DNA of 43,025 nucleotides from GAS188 sp044445965 (GCA_044445965.1 JBIOEJ010000038.1:1-43025), one strand, 5' to 3'. Shown: positions 15,041 to 22,809, counted from the stretch's first letter. Numbers and translations: made by a program. Notes: generated by a model not told the origin, from the letters alone.

Positions 15041-15472
15041 TCAGGCGCTCGCGATGTAGTCGCGCATCGCCTTATGCTCGGTCTCGATCTCGGCGAGCCT
15101 GAACTTGACCACGTCTCCGATCGAGACAAGGCCGCTCAAGGCTTCGTTCTCGACGACCGGCACGTGACGGAATTTCTTGCTCGTCATCAGATGCATGATG
15201 TCGTCGATCGAGGTGTGGGCGGTGCAGGTGAAGACCGGCGAGGTCATGTGACGCGACAATTCGTCCGCCAGGACCTCGGGCCCCTTCAGCGCCAGCACGC
15301 GAACCACATCGCGTTCCGAGAATATGCCGAGCACCCGCCGTTCCACCCCGACGACCACCACTGCGCCGATCCGCTTCTTGGCCATCAGGGCGATGGCTTC
15401 CTTGACGGTCGAGCGCGGGCCCATGGTGACGACTTCACTGCCCTTGTCGTTGAGAATGCTCGCGACATGCAT
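15041..15472 (-). CDS. CBS-domain protein
   Basis: A 143-residue protein made only of a CBS pair (a Bateman module), which binds adenine nucleotides. First repeat: MGPRSTVKEAIALMAKKRIGAVVVV..VLGIFSERDVVRVL; second: HMTSPVFTCTAHTSIDDIMHLMTSKKFRHVPVV..LSGLVSIGDVVKFRL. The short C-terminal helix ends MRDYIASA, which is typical of the stand-alone CBS proteins of alphaproteobacteria. Its partner is unknown. It is transcribed convergently to the patatin gene. Confidence 0.88.
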   Translation of the reverse strand: MHVASILNDKGSEVVTMGPRSTVKEAIALMAKKRIGAVVVVGVERRVLGIFSERDVVRVLALKGPEVLADELSRHMTSPVFTCTAHTSIDDIMHLMTSKKFRHVPVVENEALSGLVSIGDVVKFRLAEIETEHKAMRDYIASA

Positions 15473-15630
15473 GGCGAAAACCTCCCTTGGCTTTGTCCTC
15501 GGACGGCGCCGGCGAGGCCTTAACCACCATGACCGGGCCCGAGGCCGCCGTCTTTGGCGTATCCCTCAATGTGGGCCGCCGCCACGGCTTTGACAATACG
15601 CGGGTCCTGCCCTCGGCGACCGAGCCGCGC

Positions 15631-16398
15631 TCAGTCCGTCTCCGTGCGTCTCCGTACCGGGTCGAACGCCGCAAATGCCAGGAAGCCCAGGAGGAAACCG
15701 CCGATATGGGCTTCCCAAGCGATCGAGGCGTTGGCGAGCACGCTCGGATTGGCGCCGAGCCCCGACATGGCGTTGGCGATGAACCAGCCAAGCGTGAAGG
15801 CGATCACGGTGCGATTGCGCAGCGATGCGGCGAGCGAGGGCGCGCCGCCTCCCAGACGCGCCATGGGATCGAAGACGAAGCGCGCCGCAGCTCCCATGCA
15901 GGCCGAGACCGAAGCCGAGGCGCCGATCAGCGGCGCCACGCCGGCCGGGTGCACGCCAAGATGCATCAGCGCGCCCGCCACGGCACCGGCAACGAGAAGG
16001 ACAAGGAACCGCGACGGACCGAAGCGACGCGCCACCGGCGTCCCGAGCGCCGACAGCACGAGGAGGTTCAGCCCGAGATGCAGCCAGCCTTCATGCAGGC
16101 CGGCATAGGTGAGGACCGTCCAGGGATGCGCCCCTTGCGCCAAGAGATAGCGCGCCAGCTGGTACTGGGCGATGCTGTTCTCGTCGAGCCCGGCCGGGCC
16201 GCGCTCGACGAGCCCCTTGAGAATCCCAGGCGCGAACCACGAGATCTCGCGCGCCGGAACGAAGGCGAAGTCGACCAGCCAGGCAAAATCGGCATCTTCC
16301 GTGAGCAGGCCTCGCGCAGCATGAATGCCCGCGAGAGCAGCCGCCACGGCAAGCACGACCGCTGGAATGTTGAAGATCGGCTCGCGAGCGCGCGTCAC
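15631..16398 (-). CDS. Rhomboid family intramembrane serine protease
   Basis: A 255-residue membrane protein with about six helices. The rhomboid marks are present: HEGWLHLGLNLLVLSALG (conserved His and Asn), the catalytic Ser in LIGASASVSACMG (GxSx), and the catalytic His in WEAHIGGFLLGF (AHxxGxxxG). The long loop before the first motif (residues 38-100) is unusual but known in alphaproteobacterial members. It cleaves substrates within the membrane; the target is unknown. It ends about 160 bases before the CBS gene in the same direction. Confidence 0.87.
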   Translation of the reverse strand: MTRAREPIFNIPAVVLAVAAALAGIHAARGLLTEDADFAWLVDFAFVPAREISWFAPGILKGLVERGPAGLDENSIAQYQLARYLLAQGAHPWTVLTYAGLHEGWLHLGLNLLVLSALGTPVARRFGPSRFLVLLVAGAVAGALMHLGVHPAGVAPLIGASASVSACMGAAARFVFDPMARLGGGAPSLAASLRNRTVIAFTLGWFIANAMSGLGANPSVLANASIAWEAHIGGFLLGFLAFAAFDPVRRRTETD

Positions 16399-16512
16399 GA
16401 ATGTCCCTTCGACCGCGAACCTTCGGGCCGCAGCGTTCTTTGCCGGAACGGCAGGATCCGCTCGCAGCTAATCGGAGCGCCCTACTCTTCCGCATAGCAA
16501 GGACCGGCGCAC

Positions 16513-16536
16513 AAAAAAAGAGCCCCGAAGGGCTCT
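16513..16536 (-). terminator. Rho-independent terminator on the minus strand
   Basis: On the minus strand AGAGCCC-TTCG-GGGCTCT (16536-16519) is a perfect 7-bp stem with a UUCG tetraloop, followed by six more T (16518-16513). This is a textbook intrinsic terminator for leftward transcription. No minus-strand gene with clear support lies upstream of it before 16857. Confidence 0.75.
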
Positions 16537-16800
16537 GGAGTCGAGGGAGCCGACAGGTGCCGGCGAAAGCGCGCCAGCGCCCATTCGGTGAGCTCCCTGA
16601 TCCCGAGTGAAGCGCCCTTTGCGACGGAGCCGTGCGCGAGGACGAAGCCAATGTTCGTCATGATCCCGACAATGCGCGAAAAGGCAATCGAAACCTCGAG
16701 TTAACCCTAATCCGCGGCCCTTGGCATGGCGTCTGCTGAACGAGCTGGCCGAGGTGACCTCCGGGGCAAGCTGCGTGCCGCGAGGGCACGAAGCCGCACC

Positions 16801-16816
16801 TTAACGAGACGTTAAC
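16801..16816. promoter_or_regulatory. CtrA-type binding site
   Basis: TTAA-CGAGACG-TTAAC matches the full alphaproteobacterial CtrA box TTAA-N7-TTAAC exactly. It lies 41 bases upstream of the PAS_5 gene start, with a further TTAACC half-site near 16701. This suggests that the PAS_5 gene, and perhaps the following PilZ gene, belong to the cell-cycle/motility regulon controlled by CtrA. The motif is short, so chance cannot be excluded. Confidence 0.5.
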
Positions 16817-16856
16817 GGGGGCGATCGAGCCGGATCGGGAGCGCAAGGGGACGAGC

Positions 16857-17447
16857 GTGAGACTGACGACGACGAGGCTGTTATTCGCCCATTGGGACAA
16901 ACTGCGCGGCGAGAGGGCTGCACCATCGCGCGCCGATATCGATCCGGCGAAGCTGCGGGGTTTCCTCGCCGATGTATTCATGCTGGACGCCCACCCCTGG
17001 CAGGAGGGGCGCATCAGACTTGCGGGAACGCGCATCTGCGCCTTGTTCGGCCACGAGCTGAAAGGTCAGCGCTTGCCGGAACTATGGCTCGAGATCGAGC
17101 GCGCCGAGGTCTCGCGACTCGTCGGCGCGGTCACGGGGGGCATGCATGGCCTGGTGGCGAGCGTAACCGGGGAGACGGTCCAGGGGCGCGAGCTCGACGC
17201 GGAGCTGCTTTTGCTCCCCGTGCGCCCCAATGCCGGCGCTCAATGCGGCGCGGTCGGCTCCTTCGCCGCGGTCGCCCTCCCGGCTTGGCTCGGCGTCGAC
17301 AGCATCACCGCCTTGACCACCAAGACGATCCGCATGATCGAGCGCACCGCGCGTCCGCAAACTCCCTTCGGGCGCTTCCCGGCCCGATCGGAACCGCGCG
17401 TCACGATGCGCGAGCATCTCATCGTGCTGCCCGGCGGCCGGAGCTGA
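16857..17447 (+). CDS. PAS_5 domain protein
   Basis: A 196-residue soluble protein recognised as the PAS_5 (PF07310) type: TTTRLLFAHWDKLRGERAAPSRADIDPAKLRGFLADVFMLD, then RIRLAGTRICALFGHELKGQRLPELW, a PAS-like sensor core. No output domain is attached. The GTG start at 16857 follows AGGGG. In Hyphomicrobiales this gene is often beside a PilZ gene, as here (125 bases). A sensor or adaptor role in polarity, motility or c-di-GMP signalling fits both the neighbour and the upstream CtrA-type box, but is inference. The ligand is unknown. Confidence 0.8.
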   Translation: MRLTTTRLLFAHWDKLRGERAAPSRADIDPAKLRGFLADVFMLDAHPWQEGRIRLAGTRICALFGHELKGQRLPELWLEIERAEVSRLVGAVTGGMHGLVASVTGETVQGRELDAELLLLPVRPNAGAQCGAVGSFAAVALPAWLGVDSITALTTKTIRMIERTARPQTPFGRFPARSEPRVTMREHLIVLPGGRS

Positions 17448-17571
17448 TAGCAAGGCACAAAACGCTCCATTTTTTGCCACCTCTCACTTTTCCCTCAATC
17501 ATTTGTTCATGGACCCCCCTGTAGAGACGTTAAGCAAGATTCCGAATTCATAAGCTCGGCGACGCCGCTTC

Positions 17572-18186
17572 ATGATCAGCGTTGAACAGGTCCAGCATGT
17601 GACGCCTGCGCCGCAGGAGCGCAGGCGATTTCGGCGCGTGAAATTGTCGGTGCTCGGCCGCTACATGCTCGAGGACCGTCGCGAATTTCCGTGCCAAACA
17701 ATCGACATCAGCCCCGGCGGCGTCGGGCTCGTCGCTCCCGTGCAGGGCGAGATCGGAAGCCGGGTGATCGTCTATCTCGAGCATGTCGGGCGGATCGAAG
17801 GAACGATCGTCCGCAAGCTCGAAAACGGCTTTGCGATGACGATCATCGCCCCGCAGCGCAAGCAGGACAAGCTCGCGGCGCAGCTTACCTGGCTCGTCAA
17901 CCGGCAGGCCTTCGGGCTCCCCGAGGATCGCCGCCACGAGCGCATCGAGCTCACCAACACCAACAGCATCATCACCTTCGAGGACGGCAGGCGCCTGCCG
18001 ACAGTCGTGGTCGATTGCTCCATTTCCGGCGCCGCGCTCGATTGCGGAGAGATGATCCCGCTCGGCACCGAGGTGAAGGTCGGGCATCGCGAGGCGCGCG
18101 TGGTGCGCCACTTCAATGGCGGCATCGCCGTCGAGTTCGCCCAGCCGATAACCACCGAGCGCTTCAGCCCGGATTTCGAGCTCTGA
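17572..18186 (+). CDS. Protein with two PilZ domains
   Basis: A 204-residue protein holding two PilZ-like units. The first has RRRFRRVKLSVLGRYML and DISPGGVGL, i.e. RxxxR and DxSxxG, the c-di-GMP binding pattern. The second has RRHERIELTN and DCSISGAAL, a recognisable but looser version. It should be a c-di-GMP effector without its own output domain. It follows the PAS_5 gene and ends flush against the convergent ParBc_2 gene (stop codons adjacent at 18184-18189). The ATG at 17572 is used; no strong binding site is seen. Confidence 0.88.
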   Translation: MISVEQVQHVTPAPQERRRFRRVKLSVLGRYMLEDRREFPCQTIDISPGGVGLVAPVQGEIGSRVIVYLEHVGRIEGTIVRKLENGFAMTIIAPQRKQDKLAAQLTWLVNRQAFGLPEDRRHERIELTNTNSIITFEDGRRLPTVVVDCSISGAALDCGEMIPLGTEVKVGHREARVVRHFNGGIAVEFAQPITTERFSPDFEL

Positions 18187-18810
18187 TCAGTCGTCGAGGA
18201 CCGGCCCGCACCAACCCGGCAAGTAGTTGGCGTCCATCCCCTTGGCCAATTGCAGCGCGGACTTCAAGGTGGCGCCGAAGTCCTTTTCGACATCCTTGCG
18301 CTTCATTCTTCGACGCAGGAAATCGGCCCAGAGGAACTCGCTGAAGGGCGTGGTGTCCTTGGCGTAGCCGCCGACGCGCCGCAATTCGCCCGCGAGGCTG
18401 CGGAATGGATCATCGACCAGCTCGGCCACCGATCTCGGAATATCAACATAGCCGCGCCGCCTCCCCTGATCATCGAAAGGGTGCATCCAGCTGCGATTAT
18501 CGAGCACCACCCAGAAGGCCTCCTTGTCGAGCTTGCTCAAATTGGCGACGACCGTCACCAGCACGTGCTCGACGCGCTCCTCGTGCAGGGCGCGGGCGAG
18601 ATGATGATGATCGATCACGTAGTTGCGCCGCTTGGGTCCCAAGATCACGGGGATCATGTGCTTGCCGAGGAACCCACCCTCCTTGTCGCCCTGCATCTCG
18701 CGCCAATGCTTGCGCTTGGCCTCGACCTCGCGCATGCCGACGGTGATCTGGGTCGGGCGAAGCTCGCTAATCGGAACAGGAGTAAGGAGCGGTTCTCGCA
18801 GGTTCGACAT
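18187..18810 (-). CDS. ParB-like nuclease family protein (ParBc_2)
   Basis: A 207-residue protein of the ParBc_2 kind (PF08857). The N-terminal VPISELRPTQITVGMREVEAKRKHW is followed by VILGPKRRNYVIDHHHLARALHEERVEHVLVTVV, the family's signature with an Asp-His-His-His cluster, and by WMHPFDDQGRR. It is not the chromosome-segregation ParB. Reported members are poorly characterised. The ATG at 18810 is chosen because AGGAG lies six bases upstream; an ATG at 18816 touches that site. The frame stays open far upstream but without a plausible protein. Confidence 0.82.
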   Translation of the reverse strand: MSNLREPLLTPVPISELRPTQITVGMREVEAKRKHWREMQGDKEGGFLGKHMIPVILGPKRRNYVIDHHHLARALHEERVEHVLVTVVANLSKLDKEAFWVVLDNRSWMHPFDDQGRRRGYVDIPRSVAELVDDPFRSLAGELRRVGGYAKDTTPFSEFLWADFLRRRMKRKDVEKDFGATLKSALQLAKGMDANYLPGWCGPVLDD

Positions 18811-19296
18811 GTTCATCTCCTGATGTCGGTGCGGCCTATTCGCAGCCATCGGCCGCAAGGATGGGCGCAAGCATAGCAGAGCTGCGGCCATGCAGCTGCC
18901 CGCCCGGCGCCAGCGAGCCCGCTGAGCCCCGTGAGCCTTTGCGCGAACCTCCGGCCGCCATGCCTCATTCGAGGCATTTGCCTTAATATGTCGCAAAGAT
19001 CTTGATCCGGCTTCAATCCGAGCCTGCCAACTTTGTGGCGACGGAGAGATCGGACCGGAAATTCGAAACGTCCGAGCATTTATCGGTCGTTGTCTCGAAA
19101 CGCGGACTCGGTCGTCCCACCCTCCCCGTCCCCAAAAGACCGGGTACGCGGCGAAGCCGGCCTTCCCCAAGGCCGGCTTCGCACTTTTTCGGGTCCCGAT
19201 CGACACGCGCTCCGCAGGATCGTGGGAATATTTTGCGAGCCCGAACGATCTCTCTGACGAGGCCGCAGAACGGCGCCGGTTCAGAGGGAGAGTGAA
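18811..19296. other. 486-base gap with a hairpin and an orphan plus-strand terminator
   Basis: Lies between divergent genes (ParBc_2 to the left, cytochrome to the right). A perfect small hairpin ATGCCTC-ATTC-GAGGCAT is at 18960-18977. A very strong plus-strand terminator is at 19151-19189, yet no plus-strand gene ends before it in this gap. The stretch 18980-19190 could therefore specify a small RNA of up to about 200 bases. I do not recognise any known family (6S, SRP, tmRNA or RNase P core motifs were not seen). Confidence 0.35.
19151..19189 (+). terminator. Strong Rho-independent terminator without an obvious gene
   Basis: GCGAAGCCGGCCTT (19151-19164) pairs perfectly with AAGGCCGGCTTCGC (19169-19182) around a CCCC loop, followed by AC and five T. 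The 14-bp stem and T run make it a convincing terminator for rightward transcription. The nearest rightward gene upstream ends at 18186, beyond an opposing gene. Confidence 0.75.
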
Positions 19297-19764
19297 ATGC
19301 GACAGATGCTCGGCGCCTTCAGCGCCGCGGCTTGCGCGGCCGGCTTGGCGCTGGTGGGAGCCGTCGCGGCGACCCCTGAGGAGAATCAGGCGGCCTTTCT
19401 TCGCCGGGACGACGCCATGAAGGAGCTGGGCCGCAGCTTCAACGTCAATATCGGCCGGGTGGCAAGTGGCCGCGCGCCGCTCAGCCCCGATACCGTGGCG
19501 TCGGCCGAAAGCGTCACACGCATCGTCGCGACCTTGCCCACCCGGTTCCCGCCCGGTTCCGATGTGCCGGAAAGCCATCTCAAATCGGAGCTCTTGGCCG
19601 ATCGGGCGCGCGCCGACGAGCTGATCGCCATCGTGCAGGCCGACGCCGCCGTGTTGGTCCAAGCCGCCAAGACAGGCGACCGGGGGCAGATCGCCGTCGC
19701 CTACAAGACGCTCAACGATGCCTGCAACACCTGCCACAACGAATTCCGTAAGCCATACGAATGA
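19297..19764 (+). CDS. Cytochrome c' (class II c-type cytochrome)
   Basis: A 155-residue periplasmic haem protein. A signal peptide (residues 1-25, ending VAAT) is followed by a helical domain starting ENQAAFLRRDDAMKELGRSF and ending with CNTCHNEFRKPYE: the CXXCH haem site at the C-terminus and a following basic residue are the hallmark of the four-helix-bundle cytochrome c' family. Such proteins bind NO or carry electrons. The ATG follows AGGGAGAG. It overlaps the next cytochrome gene by 4 bases (ATGA), so the two are coupled. Confidence 0.9.
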   Translation: MRQMLGAFSAAACAAGLALVGAVAATPEENQAAFLRRDDAMKELGRSFNVNIGRVASGRAPLSPDTVASAESVTRIVATLPTRFPPGSDVPESHLKSELLADRARADELIAIVQADAAVLVQAAKTGDRGQIAVAYKTLNDACNTCHNEFRKPYE

Positions 19765-20846
19765 CGGCTAGAGCGTTTTCCGGCAAGCATGCCCCCGCAG
19801 AGGCGGGGGCGGCCCCCGGCTCGCTGCAGAAAATGCGGCAAGAACAATCAACTAGAGCCCCAGTCCAATTCAATCGGACCGGGAAGACCTCCAGAGGCAC
19901 GGGCTTCAAGGCGACGCGCGCCGCAACCGCGCTGCTGATCGGTTCGGCCCTCATCGCGCCGGCGATGGCGCAGTCGCCGGAGGCCGTCTCGCGCGGCGAA
20001 TATCTGGTGCGGGCCGGCGGCTGCTTCTCCTGCCACACCGCGCCCGGCGGCGCGCCGCTGGCGGGAGGGCGGGCGCTGGCGACACCGTTCGGCACCTTCT
20101 ACAGCCCGAACATCACGCCCGACCGCGAGACCGGAATCGGCGCTTGGACCGACGCCGATTTCGTGCGTGCGTTGCGCAAGGGCGTGCGCCCCGACGGCGC
20201 CAGTTATTTTCCGGTGTTCCCCTATCCGAGCTTCACCGGCATCACGGTCGAGGACGCCCTGGCGATCAAGGCCTATCTGTTCCAGCTTGCGCCGCGACAC
20301 CAGGCGAACCGGCCGCACGATGTCGCCTTCCCATTCTCCTGGCGCTTCCTGCAGAACGGCTGGAAGCTCATGTTCTTCGCCAAGGGTCCGTTCCGCCCAA
20401 ACCCGCAATGGGACGAGGCCGCCAATCGGGGCGCCTACCTCGTCACCGCGCTCGGCCATTGCGGCGAGTGTCATACGCCCCGCAATCGGCTAGGCGCGAT
20501 GCGGAAGAGCCTTTGGCTCGCGGGCACCGCCGAGGGGCCCGACGGGCAGCTCGTCCCCAACATCACGCCGGATCGGAAGACCGGCATCGGCCAATGGGAA
20601 GAGGCCGATATCGTCGAGCTCCTGAAGACCGGCGCGACCCCGGAAGACACCAAGATCACCGGTTCGATGAAGGAAGTGGTCGCCGACGGCACGAAATACC
20701 TGACCGATAGTGACCGCCTGGCGATCGCGACTTACCTCAAGGCGCAAAAGCCGATTGCGCACGCGGTCGCCAGAGCGGCTCCGGACGGCCGTCCCTGGTA
20801 CCGGCGCTTCTGGGATTGGCTCGTCGGCTTGCTCAGTTGGTCCTGA
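19761..20846 (+). CDS. Dihaem c-type cytochrome with a repeat-derived N-terminus
   Basis: A periplasmic electron carrier like the cytochrome subunits of membrane alcohol/gluconate dehydrogenases. Haem sites are CFSCH (residues 88-92) and CGECH (234-238), each in the GEYLVxAGxCxxCHT-type setting, with NITPDRETGIGAW and NITPDRKTGIGQW after them. A C-terminal hydrophobic tail (WDWLVGLLSW) may anchor it. The signal peptide is internal (about residues 48-70, ALLIGSALIAPAMA). Residues 3-44 are encoded by repeat R2. The frame has no ATG, GTG or TTG between the repeat and the signal peptide; an ACG at 19899 (T-G-F-K..) sits where an original ATG may have been. The start is therefore 19761 (ATGA overlap) or ATG 19833 inside the repeat. 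Confidence 0.85.
   Translation: MTARAFSGKHAPAEAGAAPGSLQKMRQEQSTRAPVQFNRTGKTSRGTGFKATRAATALLIGSALIAPAMAQSPEAVSRGEYLVRAGGCFSCHTAPGGAPLAGGRALATPFGTFYSPNITPDRETGIGAWTDADFVRALRKGVRPDGASYFPVFPYPSFTGITVEDALAIKAYLFQLAPRHQANRPHDVAFPFSWRFLQNGWKLMFFAKGPFRPNPQWDEAANRGAYLVTALGHCGECHTPRNRLGAMRKSLWLAGTAEGPDGQLVPNITPDRKTGIGQWEEADIVELLKTGATPEDTKITGSMKEVVADGTKYLTDSDRLAIATYLKAQKPIAHAVARAAPDGRPWYRRFWDWLVGLLSWS
19768..19893 (+). repeat. Repeat R2, copy a (inside the dihaem cytochrome gene)
   Basis: Begins CTAGAGCGTTTTCCGG, contains a CCCCCGC..GCGGGGG hairpin, the core GCAGAAAATGCGGCAAGAACAA, and ends with CCAATTCAATCGGACCGGGAAG, an imperfect small palindrome. The same blocks in the same order recur at 33082-33210, 36485-36590 and, worn, at 30546-30612. 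Here it is read as protein in the frame that gives QKMRQEQ. Confidence 0.85.
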
Positions 20847-21379
20847 ACGCGCCTTCGACCTCGACGAGGCCGGCGGCGAAACGGCGCCAATTGGCGACGT
20901 AGCCCTGCGCCGGCACATGTAAGGCCGCGATCGCGGCCTCGTCGAGCTTGCGGATCGTTCTTGCCGGCGCGCCGACGATGATCGAACCTGCCTCGAACAC
21001 CTTGCCTTCGGTGACGAGGGCATTGGCCCCGACAAGGCAGTTATCGCCGATCCTCGCGCCGTTCAGGATAGTCGCGCCCATACCGATCAGCGAGTTGTTG
21101 CCGATCCTGCAGCCGTGCAGGATGGCGTGGTGGCCGATGGTGCAGCCCTCCCCGATCGTCGGCGGGCAGCCGGGATCGATGTGCACCATGGCGCAGTCTT
21201 GGACATTGGTGCGAGCCCCGACCTCGATCGTGTCATTGTCCCCGCGCAGCACCGCCCCGAACCAGATGCTCACCTCGTCATGCAAGGTCACCTTGCCGAT
21301 GACGCGCGCCCTGCGCGATCCAGAAGCGGCCGATCGGGGGAAGCTTCGGCGCGACACCATCGAGCGAATAGACCGACAT
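20833..21379 (-). pseudogene. Gamma-carbonic anhydrase family protein with a frameshift near its start
   Basis: A left-handed beta-helix (hexapeptide repeat) protein of the gamma-carbonic anhydrase family. From about 21300 leftward it reads RVIGKVTLHDEVSIWFGAVLRGDND, VQDCAMVHIDPG, TIGHHAILHGC and so on, with metal-type His present. The family N-terminus (MSVYSLDGVAPKLPPIGRFWIAQG) is encoded from an ATG at 21379 but in another frame. The two frames join if one CG pair is restored in the GCGCGCG run near 21302-21309. A start at 21360 avoids the shift but gives an unrelated N-terminus. It may be a real mutation or a sequencing slip. It lies 5 bases after DUF3126 and overlaps the cytochrome gene tail-to-tail by 14 bases. 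Confidence 0.75.
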
Positions 21380-21384
21380 GGCGT

Positions 21385-21597
21385 CTATTCGGCGAGATCC
21401 TCCTCGAGAATGGCGATCTGAAGATTGTAGGAGCGTTCGCCTTCCTCATTGTCCTCGAACAACACGCCGACGAATTCCTCGCCGATGTAGAATTCGGCGG
21501 AATCGGTCTTCCGCGGGCGGCCTGTGACGCGGATATCGGTGTTGCGGAACAAGCGGCGAAGATAGCGCTCGATGCGCGAGCAGTCATTCTTGTCCAT
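21385..21597 (-). CDS. DUF3126 family protein
   Basis: A 70-residue protein matching DUF3126, a short conserved alphaproteobacterial family: MDKNDCSRIERYLRRLF, then RVTGRPRKTDSAEFYIGEEFVGVLFEDNEEGERSYN and QIAILEEDL. Its function is unknown. A gamma-carbonic anhydrase gene follows 5 bases downstream, so they form a pair. The frame is open further upstream to 21780, but that part is antisense sequence of repeat R1 and the real start is the ATG at 21597. Confidence 0.87.
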   Translation of the reverse strand: MDKNDCSRIERYLRRLFRNTDIRVTGRPRKTDSAEFYIGEEFVGVLFEDNEEGERSYNLQIAILEEDLAE

Positions 21598-21707
21598 CAG
21601 CGCTTCCTGATCAGAGTGGAGCGCGCTTCTGTGACGCGCCGCGCGCCGAAAGGCAAGCACGCTCGAGCCGGCAAGCGCCGTTCGCCGCCCGGCGAAGCCG
21701 GGTGCGC

Positions 21708-21875
21708 AGTGTGGTGAATTTGAAGTTCCTATCACATGGATGGCATTGCGCGCGGTAGAAACTTCAAATTCGAAAACCACACTAGAAACAATAACTTGCT
21801 AGTGCAGCTTTGGAATCCGAAATTCGTCCCGTGCGTTGCTCCAATGTGATGCGAATTTCGGATCCGCTGCACTAG
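21708..21875 (-). repeat. Repeat R1, copy 2 (inverted relative to copy 1)
   Basis: Read on the minus strand it starts CTAGTGCAGCGGATCCG, forms the same first hairpin (closing GCTGCACTAG), the same spacer CAAGTTATTGTTT and the same second hairpin, ending CACCACACT. The CTAG at the far end of copy 1 is absent here, so a target-site duplication is not supported. The TAG of the first CTAG is the stop codon of cysE. Both copies are preceded by CGC and the shared GCCTAG. Confidence 0.88.
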
Positions 21876-22711
21876 GCGTCGAGCTCTTCGACCTTCTGCA
21901 GGAGCTGGTCCATGGTCAGACCGGGCTCGGGGCAGCCCGCCTCGCCGACGATCTTCGCCGGCACGCCGGCGACCGTGGTGCGCGGGGGAACCTCGTGCAG
22001 CACCACCGACCCCGCCGCGATGCGGGCGCAGGATCCCACTTCGATATTGCCCAGGACCTTGGCGCCCGCGCCGATCAGGACGCAGTCGCGCACCTTCGGG
22101 TGGCGGTCCCCGCCGGTCTTGCCGGTGCCGCCGAGCGTCACATCCTGCAGCATCGAGACATTGTCTCCGATCGAAGCCGTCTCGCCGACCACGAGGCCGG
22201 TCGCATGATCGAGGAAGATGCCCTTGCCGATGCGCGCCGCAGGATTGATGTCCGTCTGGAACACCTCCGAGGAGCGCGACTGCAAATAGAGCGCGAAATC
22301 CTTGCGGCCATGCGTCCACAGATGATGGGCGAGACGATGCGTCTGGATGGCGTGGAAGCCCTTGAAATAAAGGAGCGGTTCGATCAGCCGCGTGCAGGCC
22401 GGATCCCGGTCGACAACCGCCGCAAGGTCGGCCCGGAAGGCATCGGCGATCGAGGGATCGCCGTCGAGCGCCTCGGCAAAGGCCTGGGCGATCAGGTCGG
22501 CGTCGAGGCCGCGATGGTCGAGCCGCGATGCGACGCGGCCGATCACTGCCGCCTCGAACCGGTCATGCCGGAAAATGGAGGACAGCATGAAGCCGGCGAG
22601 CGCCGGCTCGCGCGTCATCGCGGCATCGGCCTCCGTGCAAATTCGCCGCCAAACGAGATCCGTCCCCCTGGCCGCGGCAAGCGAAACGGTTCTCTTGATC
22701 TCGGCGGGCAT
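21872..22711 (-). CDS. cysE: Serine O-acetyltransferase
   Basis: First step of cysteine synthesis: acetylates serine with acetyl-CoA. The N-terminal helical domain (residues 1-140) ends at YFKGFHAIQTHRLAHHLW; the C-terminal left-handed beta-helix has DINPAARIGKGIFLDHATGLVVGET, VSMLQDVTLGGTGK and DRHPKVRDCVLIGAGAKVLG, all classic CysE motifs including the catalytic His/Asp region. The protein has 279 residues from the ATG at 22711, which follows AGGAG by seven bases. The stop comes from repeat R1, yet the C-terminal tail (LLQKVEELDA) looks normal in length. Confidence 0.95.
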   Translation of the reverse strand: MPAEIKRTVSLAAARGTDLVWRRICTEADAAMTREPALAGFMLSSIFRHDRFEAAVIGRVASRLDHRGLDADLIAQAFAEALDGDPSIADAFRADLAAVVDRDPACTRLIEPLLYFKGFHAIQTHRLAHHLWTHGRKDFALYLQSRSSEVFQTDINPAARIGKGIFLDHATGLVVGETASIGDNVSMLQDVTLGGTGKTGGDRHPKVRDCVLIGAGAKVLGNIEVGSCARIAAGSVVLHEVPPRTTVAGVPAKIVGEAGCPEPGLTMDQLLQKVEELDA

Positions 22712-22809
22712 GGCAAACTCCTGTCGAAAATCCGTCTGTGGCGAGACAGATATGCTCTCGAAAGACAGGTTACGAGGGGGAAGCCTAGGGAAATCTTGTG
22801 ACGGATAGG

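Larger units (their letters stand above)
16399..16856. other. 458-base gap with a lone terminator and a CtrA-type box
   Basis: The stretch separates the rhomboid gene from the PAS gene; both point away from it. A strong minus-strand terminator (16513-16536) has no obvious gene to serve. A 59-codon minus-strand frame (16482-16661, MTNIGFVLAHGSVAKG..) runs straight through that terminator and has only a weak binding site, so it is more likely chance than a gene. A short minus-strand RNA starting between about 16540 and 16750 would explain the terminator. A CtrA-type box is at 16801-16816. Confidence 0.4.

Noticed and set aside
16482..16661. 59-codon minus-strand frame in the gap before the PAS_5 gene
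   Set aside because: It reads through an intrinsic terminator and has a weak binding site, so it is not listed as a gene; noted under the gap entry.
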